From Bacteroidales bacterium UBA4417 (GTDB taxonomy: Bacteria; Bacteroidota; Bacteroidia; Bacteroidales; UBA4417), in the NCBI GenBank assembly GCA_002389705.1, contig DGQJ01000295.1, positions 1 to 7,510 on the forward strand: DNA of 7,510 nucleotides. The letters run 5' to 3'. A program made the translations under genes and the position numbers. A model generated the notes under the pieces. It made no database searches. It had not been told where the DNA came from and saw only the letters and a program-made list of their open reading frames with translations. Positions 1 to 6,038 of the stretch are shown in pieces (within the stretch, counting starts at the first letter, position 1; each line of letters starts with the position of its first letter).

Positions 1-189
1 CGTTTAAAACAACTCGACAAGCGTTACCGCACCCGGTACAATACCAACCTGCTCGATAACCTGCTGTATATTAAAAACCACGGACTGATAAACTTTATGG
101 AGAAAGAGGCGGTAAGATGGCATTGCCCTACCTGTGGCGGAACCATCTGTATTCACAAAGGATTTTGTTTGAACTGCCACGAAAATTAA
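1..189 (+). CDS. DUF3795-like zinc-ribbon protein, C-terminal part only
   Basis: The reading frame is open from the first base to a TAA at 187-189, giving 62 residues; the start lies before the window. The visible part begins with a basic helical stretch (LKQLDKRYRTRYNTNL), then a second helix-like segment (LLDNLLYIKNHGLINFMEKE). It ends in a compact cysteine cluster: WHCPTCGG with C42 and C45, then C50, H52, C56 and C59. The CxxC-x4-C-x5-CxxC spacing looks like a zinc ribbon. From memory of the family, the LKxLDKRYRxxYN segment followed by a terminal CPxCGGxICxHxGxCxxC block matches the C-terminus of DUF3795 proteins, which are small, cysteine-rich, common in anaerobes and without an established function. 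The gene converges with ygiQ, with 28 nt between the stop codons. The family call is fairly confident, but the N-terminal cysteines of the family cannot be checked here. Confidence 0.72.
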   Translation, partial: RLKQLDKRYRTRYNTNLLDNLLYIKNHGLINFMEKEAVRWHCPTCGGTICIHKGFCLNCHEN

Positions 190-217
190 CAAGAGATGAA
201 GGATTCTGAATTATCTT

Positions 218-2062
218 TTACCTCCTGCTTTTCCCGCCTAACAATTGGTCGGCAAGGGCCGGCTCCCCGATTTTGGCAAGCGATTGCCTGATCCATTGCC
301 TGTTTTCAGGCTTGTACCAGAAGAAAAACTTCCGCTGCTCTTCTTTTTCCTGCCTGCTTCGGGATGTAAAAACCTGCTCGCCGGTGTAGGGATGAATACC
401 CGAATAATAAATGGCACTGGCCAGGGTAAGGGGTGTGGGCGTAAAATCCTGCACCTGTTCCAATTGAAAACCAAGTTCCCGGGTTTCGCATGCCAGGTGG
501 GCCATATCGCTGAGACGGCTGCCGGGGTGGCTCGAAATAAAATACGGAATTATCTGCTGCCGAAGCCCTTCCTGCTTGTTGAGTTCATCAAAAGTTTGTT
601 TAAACTGGTGAAACAGCTTAAATGAAGGCTTACGCATGATTTTCAGAATATGGTCGCTGGTATGTTCGGGGGCTACCTTGAGCCTGCCCGAAACATGATT
701 CTTCACCAGGTTGCGGGTATATTCGGTTAAACCGAATCGCTTATCATCGGCGGCGCTCCGGCCGACCAGCATATCATAACGGATACCGCTTCCGATATAA
801 ATTTTCCTGATTCCTTTTATGGCCGATGCTTTTTTATACAAAAGGGTAAGCGGCTTGTGATTGGTGTTCAGGTTGTTACAGATAGAAGGAAATATACAGG
901 ACGGTCTTTTACATTTTTCGCAGATATCGAGGTCGAAACCCTGCATTTTATACATATTGGCCGAGGGACCGCCCAAATCTGAAACACTACCGTTAAAATC
1001 GGGCATTTTACTGATTTCTTCAACCTCATGCAGAATTGAAGCTTCCGAGCGGCTGGAGATAAATTTCCCCTGGTGCGCGCTGAGGGTACAAAAAGCACAG
1101 CCTCCGAAACATCCGCGATGCATAGTAACCGAATGCCTGATCATTTCGTAAGCCGGCACCACTCCCCTTTTTTTGTATTTCGGGTGCGGCAAACGTGTAT
1201 ATGGTAAAGCGTATACGGCATCCAACTCGTCGGTAGTCATGAGCGGGAAAGGCGGGTTAATTACCACGGCCTGCTCACCCGAATGCTGTATCAGCCTGTG
1301 GGCTGAGGCCTTATTGCTTTCCTGTTCAATATGTTTGAATGCTTCTCCAAAAGCTTTTTTATCCTTCAGGCAGGCCGTATACGAGGGCAGAGTAATTGAT
1401 TTCTCCTTGTTTTCGAAATCCTTAGCCGCTGCTCCCGGAACTACGAACCCGGTTTGAGGCACATCGGTTATCCACCCGGGTTCGGGATTCTCGGCCAGCC
1501 TTTTCAATATTTCCACAATTCCTTTTTCGGCCATGCCATATACCAGCAAATCGGCGCCACTGTCAACAAGTATGGAAGGTTTCAGCGTATCCGACCAATA
1601 GTCGTAATGTGCGAGCCTTCGCATGCTGGCTTCAATGCCCCCGATTACAACCGGCACTTCGGGAAATAACTTTTTCAGGATATGGGTGTACACCACCGTG
1701 GCATAATCGGGCCTGAAACCGGCTTTTCCCCCGGGCGTATAAGCATCGTCGGACCTCAGTCGTTTGCCGGCTGTGTAATGGTTCACCATGCTGTCCATGT
1801 TACCCGCAGCTACGGCAAAACAAAGCCTCGGTTTGCCAAATTTGCGAAAATCACGCAGGTCGTCCTTCCAGTTGGGCTGGGGCACAATTGCAACTGTAAA
1901 ACCGGCATTTTCAATAACCCGCGCAATCACAGCAGTGCCAAAAGCAGGATGATCCACATAGGCATCACCCGAAATGATAACAACGTCAACCTCGGTCCAG
2001 CCACGGGCCAGCATTTCGTCGCGGGTAATGGGCAGCCATGCATTGAGGGGAAGTTGTTCCAT
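218..2062 (-). CDS. ygiQ: YgiQ family radical SAM protein (UPF0313)
   Basis: This encodes 614 residues. The N-terminal half (about 1-210) is the UPF0313 region, with the signatures SGDAYVDHPAFG, AGNMDSMVNHYT, DDAYTPGG and GGIEASMRRLAHYDYWSD. The radical SAM core follows, with the [4Fe-4S] ligands C318, C322 and C325 in RGCFGGCAFC (CX3CX2C). The family blocks SDLGGPSANMY, GSGIRYD, LKVAPEHTSD and PYFISSHPGS come after it. A second cysteine set (C381, C384, C389, C395) lies between the core ligands and GSGIRYD. The product is probably cytosolic, because no signal peptide or membrane segment is seen. The substrate and reaction are unknown for the family. It is shorter than the E. coli protein (about 739 residues as I recall it) because it lacks the long basic C-terminal tail. 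The start at 2062 is preferred over upstream in-frame starts at 2122 and 2095 because a -7 promoter box at 2083-2090 lies downstream of both, and because MEQLPLNAWLPITRDEM matches the usual N-terminus. Confidence 0.95.
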   Translation of the reverse strand: MEQLPLNAWLPITRDEMLARGWTEVDVVIISGDAYVDHPAFGTAVIARVIENAGFTVAIVPQPNWKDDLRDFRKFGKPRLCFAVAAGNMDSMVNHYTAGKRLRSDDAYTPGGKAGFRPDYATVVYTHILKKLFPEVPVVIGGIEASMRRLAHYDYWSDTLKPSILVDSGADLLVYGMAEKGIVEILKRLAENPEPGWITDVPQTGFVVPGAAAKDFENKEKSITLPSYTACLKDKKAFGEAFKHIEQESNKASAHRLIQHSGEQAVVINPPFPLMTTDELDAVYALPYTRLPHPKYKKRGVVPAYEMIRHSVTMHRGCFGGCAFCTLSAHQGKFISSRSEASILHEVEEISKMPDFNGSVSDLGGPSANMYKMQGFDLDICEKCKRPSCIFPSICNNLNTNHKPLTLLYKKASAIKGIRKIYIGSGIRYDMLVGRSAADDKRFGLTEYTRNLVKNHVSGRLKVAPEHTSDHILKIMRKPSFKLFHQFKQTFDELNKQEGLRQQIIPYFISSHPGSRLSDMAHLACETRELGFQLEQVQDFTPTPLTLASAIYYSGIHPYTGEQVFTSRSRQEKEEQRKFFFWYKPENRQWIRQSLAKIGEPALADQLLGGKSRR

Positions 2063-2082
2063 ACGATTGCTAAAAATTTGCG

Positions 2083-2090
2083 CAAAGATA
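2083..2090 (-). promoter_or_regulatory. Bacteroidota-type -7 promoter box for ygiQ
   Basis: Read on the minus strand this is TATCTTTG, an exact match to the TAnnTTTG consensus of the Bacteroidota primary sigma factor, followed by GCG. It ends 20 nt before the ATG at 2062, so the expected leader is only about 10-15 nt. No convincing -33 TTTG is seen at the expected 19-21 nt spacing; the bases there read TTCA or TTTC. The box decides the ygiQ start. Confidence 0.6.
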
Positions 2091-2253
2091 CGCATTGATG
2101 CAGAATATGTTGAAAAATGCATGCATGATGCGCTATCCCCGAAGAAACATCGCAGTTACAGCAACTTAAACCAGGCTATATCGTAGCTAAAAAGATGTCG
2201 TTGAAATTGACAAGTCGCAGCAGAAAAAATTCATGATTAACCGATATTTGAAT
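2091..2253. other. Divergent ygiQ-corA intergenic core, no gene seen
   Basis: This 163-nt stretch separates the two outward-facing -7 boxes. I see no gene with a plausible start, no tRNA and no stable hairpin with a U-tract. The only ordered element is the 10-bp perfect palindrome ATGCATGCAT at 2117-2126, which lies just upstream of where a -33 element for ygiQ would fall. The in-frame extensions of ygiQ (to 2122) and corA (from 2233) run into this region but are not supported as coding. Confidence 0.5.
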
Positions 2254-2261
2254 TACCTTTG
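2254..2261 (+). promoter_or_regulatory. Bacteroidota-type -7 promoter box for corA
   Basis: TACCTTTG is an exact TAnnTTTG match. It ends 70 nt before the ATG at 2332, predicting a leader of about 60-65 nt. A clear -33 TTTG at the usual spacing is not visible. The in-frame ATG at 2233 lies upstream of this box and so would be outside the transcript, which supports the later start. The leader is too short, and shows too little pairing, for a magnesium riboswitch. Confidence 0.58.
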
Positions 2262-2331
2262 CCCTTCATTTCAAAACAAACGCAGGAATGTAAAATTCAT
2301 CAGTATTTACGATCATAAAAAAGGGCAACCT

Positions 2332-3240
2332 ATGATTCAGACTATTAAGATAGGCACGATTAAGTGGCATTATATTGAAGACCCCTCAGATGAGGACCTC
2401 GGATTTCTGAAAGATAATTTTCACTTCCACCCGCTCGATATTGAAGACTGCCGAAGTGTGAATCAACGACCTAAGATCGATATTTACGATGATTATTATT
2501 TCCTGATCCTGCATTTCCCGCATTACGACCGTTGGAACCGTTTCCTGAAAACCAAGGAGGTTAAAATCTTCTGGGGCGAAGGATATATTATTACCATCGG
2601 CAAACCCCACTGGGTAGTAAGCAGCCTTTTTAACAGCGCCAAGGAGATGAATGATCCGTACGAGATCCTCCAGGCCGGAACATCGGATGCTCTGCTGTAC
2701 AAAGTGCTGGAAAAACTGATGCAGGAAACTCTTTCACTCATCAGCAAACTGGGGATTGAGCTGGAACTCATAAACCGCGAACTTTTTGGCAAGAAAGCTG
2801 AAAAAACCATCGAGCGCATTTCGCTCACCAGGCGGAACATGATATTGCTGAACACAATTTTTAAACCACAGCTCAGGCTTTTCCAGAAATTTGAATCGGG
2901 GCAAATTGAAGGTTATGCTGAAAACATGGAAGAATACTGGGGTAACATTTTGGACTACTACCAGAAAATGTGGGATATGATTGAAGACTACGAAGAATTG
3001 ATTGAAGGCTTGTCGAAAACCTTCGATTCGATGCAGACCAACCGCAGTAACGAAATCATGAAAGCGCTCACCCTCATATCCTCGATCCTGCTGCCACTAA
3101 CCTTTATTGCCAGCCTGTATGGCATGAATGTAAACCTGCCTATGATGCACGAAACGCATACGTTCTGGTTCCTGATGGCCAGCATGCTGCTGATATCGGT
3201 AGGATTTATTTATATGTTTAAGCGAAAAAAATGGATGTAA
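2332..3240 (+). CDS. corA: CorA family magnesium/cobalt transporter
   Basis: This encodes 302 residues, close to the usual CorA length (about 316). CorA proteins are homopentameric inner-membrane channels that pass Mg2+ (also Co2+ and Ni2+) down the electrochemical gradient. The N-terminal cytoplasmic domain (about 1-200) has the expected early LDIEDCRSVNQRPKIDIYDDYYFLILHFP block. A long, charged helix runs through about residues 170-245. Two membrane helices close the protein (about 245-263 and 278-296). The signature YGMN ends the first (residues 263-266) and the chain finishes in a basic KRKKWM tail. The short periplasmic loop reads VNLPMMHETHT and lacks the classical MPEL, so this is not the enteric subtype. 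Start choice: the ATG at 2332 follows the -7 box and a purine-rich AAAAAAGGG; an in-frame ATG at 2233 precedes the promoter and would add 33 unlikely residues. Exact ion preference cannot be read from the sequence. Confidence 0.93.
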   Translation: MIQTIKIGTIKWHYIEDPSDEDLGFLKDNFHFHPLDIEDCRSVNQRPKIDIYDDYYFLILHFPHYDRWNRFLKTKEVKIFWGEGYIITIGKPHWVVSSLFNSAKEMNDPYEILQAGTSDALLYKVLEKLMQETLSLISKLGIELELINRELFGKKAEKTIERISLTRRNMILLNTIFKPQLRLFQKFESGQIEGYAENMEEYWGNILDYYQKMWDMIEDYEELIEGLSKTFDSMQTNRSNEIMKALTLISSILLPLTFIASLYGMNVNLPMMHETHTFWFLMASMLLISVGFIYMFKRKKWM

Positions 3241-3258
3241 GCGGTAATATTTTTAACA

Positions 3259-4365
3259 TCATTCCGTCTTTCCAATTTCTTTAAGTCCCATTATTTCTTC
3301 CTGCCGCAGAATCGATTCCTCATGCAGCAGTTGCAGCAGTTTAAACAGGAAATCCTGGCTGAGGCCCATGCGCGAACCCAGGTTGAGCCTGTCGTAAAAA
3401 ATATCGCGCCAGCGCTTTATCTGCAGTATTGTAATATTGTTTTCCTTTTTATATTGCCCGATTTCGTCGACAATTTTCAGCCGTTTACTCAGGATATCAA
3501 GCAATTCGGCATCCATTTTATCAATTTCCCTTTGCAGTTTTTCGAGTTTCGATTCAAATTCTTTGTTTCCCGTAGTTTGCCGCACTACCAGTGCATTGAT
3601 CAGAATACCCAGGTCGTCGGGAGTTAATTGCTGGCTGGCATCGGTTAAGGCATGATCCGGATCGAGGTGCGATTCTATCATCAGTCCGGCCATTTCGAGG
3701 TCGAGCGCTTTCTGGCTTACCGTCAACAGCAGGTCGCGGCGACCGCAGATATGACTCGGATCGCAAATTACCGGCAAACCCGGAACACGTCGCTGTAACT
3801 CAATGGGAATTTCCCACATCGGCTGATTCCGGTACAGGGCATGATGGTAGTAATAAAAACCACGATGTATGGCAACTAGTTTATGTATCCCGGCATGATT
3901 AAGTCTTTCGAGTGCCCCCAGCCAGAGGCCGACATCAGGATGCAGCGGATTTTTAACCATTACCGGTATATCAACCCCTTGAAGTACACCCGCCAGTTCC
4001 TGCACCGAAAAAGGATTTACTACGGTTCGTGCCCCTAACCACAGGATATCGATGTTGTGTCTGAGGCAGGCTTCCACATGCGAGGGGTGGGCAACTTCAA
4101 CAGCAGTAAGTAAGCCGGTTTCGCGCTTTACTTCGGTTAGCCACTCCAACCCTGTTTCGCCAACACCTTCGAAAGATGAAGGGCGGGTGCGTGGTTTCCA
4201 CAACCCGGCCCTGAATACCTTCACCTGGTTTAAAACAGCCAGTTTACGGGCGGTACCCATAACCTGTTCGTAGCTTTCGGCACTGCAAGGCCCCCCGATA
4301 ATTAAGGGCTTGCCTCCTGTCGGTAACCATTCACTGAGAGGTAATATATCCAGGTGTTTTTCCAT
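3259..4365 (-). CDS. Bifunctional DAHP synthase / chorismate mutase (AroQ type)
   Basis: This encodes 368 residues. The N-terminal domain (about 1-260) is a type I-beta DAHP synthase, condensing phosphoenolpyruvate and erythrose 4-phosphate in the first step of the shikimate pathway. Motifs are GGPCSAES (C27), WKPRTRPSSFEGVGE, GARTVVNPF, VKNP, IHRGF, CDPSHICGRRD and GLMIESHLDPDHALTDASQQ. By family alignment from memory, C27, H205, E231 and D242 are the metal ligands. The C-terminal domain (about 267-368) is an all-helical AroQ chorismate mutase, converting chorismate to prephenate. It keeps the equivalents of E. coli R28 (R295), K39 (K306), R51 (R318), S84 (S351) and Q88 (Q355), but has Q278 where R11 is expected. 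Bacteroidota are known for this fusion, and in a studied homologue prephenate inhibits the synthase. No ACT domain is present. The ATG at 4365 is chosen because the longer frame begins with TTG at 4392 and adds nine non-conserved residues. The gene converges with corA. Confidence 0.94.
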   Translation of the reverse strand: MEKHLDILPLSEWLPTGGKPLIIGGPCSAESYEQVMGTARKLAVLNQVKVFRAGLWKPRTRPSSFEGVGETGLEWLTEVKRETGLLTAVEVAHPSHVEACLRHNIDILWLGARTVVNPFSVQELAGVLQGVDIPVMVKNPLHPDVGLWLGALERLNHAGIHKLVAIHRGFYYYHHALYRNQPMWEIPIELQRRVPGLPVICDPSHICGRRDLLLTVSQKALDLEMAGLMIESHLDPDHALTDASQQLTPDDLGILINALVVRQTTGNKEFESKLEKLQREIDKMDAELLDILSKRLKIVDEIGQYKKENNITILQIKRWRDIFYDRLNLGSRMGLSQDFLFKLLQLLHEESILRQEEIMGLKEIGKTE

Positions 4366-4379
4366 AATTTTTGATTGGG

Positions 4380-4387
4380 TAAATGTA
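4380..4387 (-). promoter_or_regulatory. Weak -7 box candidate for the DAHPS-CM gene
   Basis: On the minus strand this reads TACATTTA, matching five of the six fixed positions of TAnnTTTG (final G replaced by A). It ends 14 nt before the ATG at 4365, which leaves a very short leader, and there is no clear -33 element. It is listed only because nothing better lies upstream of this gene. Confidence 0.25.
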
Positions 4388-4485
4388 AACAAAACATTTC
4401 AGCTAAGGATTCGTTGGCACAGGGGATAAAAAAATCTTGCCTTTCCAGCAGCACTCAAATCCCGGAAGAATCACAAATATTTGCT

Positions 4486-4493
4486 TATCTTTG
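4486..4493 (+). promoter_or_regulatory. Bacteroidota-type -7 promoter box for asnS
   Basis: TATCTTTG is an exact match to the TAnnTTTG consensus and is followed by CA, as in many strong Bacteroidota promoters. It ends 48 nt before the ATG at 4542, predicting a leader of roughly 40 nt that is AT-rich near the start codon. It lies downstream of the TTG at 4437 that would give a longer reading frame, so it rules that start out. No good -33 match is seen. Confidence 0.65.
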
Positions 4494-4541
4494 CACTTTG
4501 GCTTACAAAACAAGTTGCAATTACCTAATTACAAAGCTTTT

Positions 4542-5948
4542 ATGTCGGAATCGAGAAGAACAAAAATTGTTGATTTACTCAAAACCCCTGAAAAAACAGG
4601 TATCGGAAACAGTGTTACCATTAAAGGTTGGGTTCGTACCAAGCGCGGAAATAAAAATGTAGCTTTCATTGCACTGAACGACGGATCAATTATACACAGC
4701 ATACAGGTAGTTGTCGACCTGGCCAATTTCGATGAAGAAGTTCTGAAATCGATAAGCACCGGGGCATGCATCGCGGTTACCGGAACTTTGGTTGAATCGC
4801 CGGGTGCCGGACAATCGGTCGAAATACACGCAACTCACATTGTGGTATATGGCACCGCCGATCCTGATGTGTACCCGTTACAGAAAAAAGGCCACACGCT
4901 CGAGTTCCTGCGCGAGATAGCGCACCTGCGGCCCCGTACCAATACTTTTGGCGCCGTGTTACGCATCAGGCACAATATGGCTTACGCCATTCACAAGTAT
5001 TTTAACGATATGGGTTTTTATTACATTCACACCCCTATTATTACGGGTTCGGATGCCGAAGGTGCAGGAGCCATGTTCAGGGTAACCACACTGGATATGA
5101 ACAACCTGCCCAAGACCGAAAACAACGAGATCGACTATTCGCAGGATTTTTTCGGTAAAAGCACCAACCTTACGGTTTCGGGTCAGCTGAATGGAGAACT
5201 TGCGGCAATGGCACTTTCCGAAATTTATACTTTTGGTCCTACTTTCCGAGCCGAAAACAGCAATACCCCGCGCCACCTGGCCGAATTCTGGATGATAGAG
5301 CCTGAAATGGCTTTCTACGATATTGTTGATAACATGGACCTGGCAGAAGATTTCCTGAAATACCTGATCCGGTATGCCCTCGAAAATTGTTACGACGACC
5401 TTGAGTTCCTGCAGAAAATGTACGATAATGAGCTGATTGAGCGCCTGAAATTTGTTACCGGCAACCAGTTCGAAAGACTCACATATACCCGTGCCATAGA
5501 AATTCTGCTGGCATCAGGACAGAAATTCGAATTCCCCGTTTCGTGGGGTGTTGACCTGCAATCGGAACACGAACGATACCTGGTTGAAAAAGTCTTTAAC
5601 AAACCTGTAATCCTGACCGACTACCCAAAAGAGATAAAAGCATTTTACATGAAACAGAATGACGATGGCAAAACAGTACGCGCCATGGACGTTCTTTTCC
5701 CGCGTATTGGTGAAATTATCGGCGGATCGCAGCGCGAAGAGGATTATGAAAAACTGATGTCGCGCATACAGGAACTGCAAATCCCAGAAAAAGATATGTG
5801 GTGGTACCTCGAAACCAGGAAGTTTGGAACCGCGCCGCACGCTGGTTTTGGCCTGGGCTTTGAGAGGCTGATGCTTTTTGTAACAGGCATGGCCAATATC
5901 CGCGATGTAATCCCATTCCCCCGCACACCGCAAACTGCTGAATTTTAA
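4542..5948 (+). CDS. asnS: Asparaginyl-tRNA synthetase
   Basis: This encodes 468 residues, almost the same as E. coli AsnS (466). It is a cytosolic class IIb enzyme that charges tRNA-Asn with asparagine using ATP. The N-terminal OB-fold anticodon-binding domain spans about residues 23-104 ([25 protein letters not shown]). The catalytic domain shows [19 protein letters not shown] (around motif 1), motif 2 as [21 protein letters not shown] (about 235-255) and motif 3 as GLGFERL (437-443). The chain ends with [17 protein letters not shown], which is typical of AsnS and separates it from Asp[19 protein letters not shown] is also AsnS-like. Start: the ATG at 4542 ([13 protein letters not shown]) follows the promoter box; the frame is open back to a TTG at 4437, but that stretch contains the promoter. 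rpoN follows 90 nt downstream with its own -7 box, so the two may be separate units or partly cotranscribed. All key motifs appear intact. Confidence 0.97.
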   Translation: MSESRRTKIVDLLKTPEKTGIGNSVTIKGWVRTKRGNKNVAFIALNDGSIIHSIQVVVDLANFDEEVLKSISTGACIAVTGTLVESPGAGQSVEIHATHIVVYGTADPDVYPLQKKGHTLEFLREIAHLRPRTNTFGAVLRIRHNMAYAIHKYFNDMGFYYIHTPIITGSDAEGAGAMFRVTTLDMNNLPKTENNEIDYSQDFFGKSTNLTVSGQLNGELAAMALSEIYTFGPTFRAENSNTPRHLAEFWMIEPEMAFYDIVDNMDLAEDFLKYLIRYALENCYDDLEFLQKMYDNELIERLKFVTGNQFERLTYTRAIEILLASGQKFEFPVSWGVDLQSEHERYLVEKVFNKPVILTDYPKEIKAFYMKQNDDGKTVRAMDVLFPRIGEIIGGSQREEDYEKLMSRIQELQIPEKDMWWYLETRKFGTAPHAGFGLGFERLMLFVTGMANIRDVIPFPRTPQTAEF

Positions 5949-6000
5949 TCCGGGTAACCCCTATAACTTTTTAAGGTTAGTGCAATTAATCAAAAAGAGG

Positions 6001-6008
6001 TATCTTTG
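6001..6008 (+). promoter_or_regulatory. Bacteroidota-type -7 promoter box for rpoN
   Basis: TATCTTTG matches TAnnTTTG exactly and ends 30 nt before the ATG at 6039. A GTTAG ending at 5980, 20 nt upstream, is a weak -33 candidate. This suggests rpoN has its own housekeeping promoter in the asnS-rpoN gap rather than relying only on read-through. Confidence 0.62.
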
Positions 6009-6038
6009 AATTAATGAACACACATACCAGTTAAAAAT

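Noticed and set aside
1682..2098. 138-residue plus-strand open frame opposite the 5' part of ygiQ, and similar frames elsewhere
   Set aside because: It lies wholly antisense to strongly conserved coding sequence, shows no recognisable motif, and has no promoter or start context of its own. The other antisense or out-of-phase frames inside ygiQ, corA, the DAHPS-CM gene, asnS and rpoN are rejected for the same reasons.
2233..2331. N-terminal extension of corA from the ATG at 2233
   Set aside because: The extension contains the -7 promoter box and does not resemble CorA; the 302-residue form from 2332 begins where the family usually does.
2262..2331. Magnesium riboswitch in the corA leader
   Set aside because: The predicted leader is only about 60-65 nt, AT-rich and without extended complementary segments, far shorter than M-box or mgtA-type leaders.
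3322..3340. Short CAG-type repeat (gcagcagttgcagcag)
   Set aside because: It encodes the Leu/Gln helix (LLQLL) of the chorismate mutase domain in frame and is explained by codon use, not by a separate repeat element.
4412..4440. Possible sigma-54 (-24/-12) promoter: TTGGCAC followed by TTGC, upstream of asnS
   Set aside because: The gap between TGGCAC and TTGC is 16 nt, whereas the -24/-12 promoter needs about 5. Other TGGCAC occurrences (near 412, 4852, 5211, and on the minus strand near 1935) also lack a TTGC at the right spacing.
4437..4541. N-terminal extension of asnS from a TTG at 4437
   Set aside because: It spans the TATCTTTG promoter box, uses a TTG start, and the added residues do not look like AsnS; the 468-residue form matches the family length.
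5955..5979. Inverted repeat TAACC / GGTTA in the asnS-rpoN gap as a terminator
   Set aside because: Only 5 bp of stem with a 15-nt loop, not extendable, and no U-tract follows. It also sits just before the rpoN promoter box and is most likely chance.
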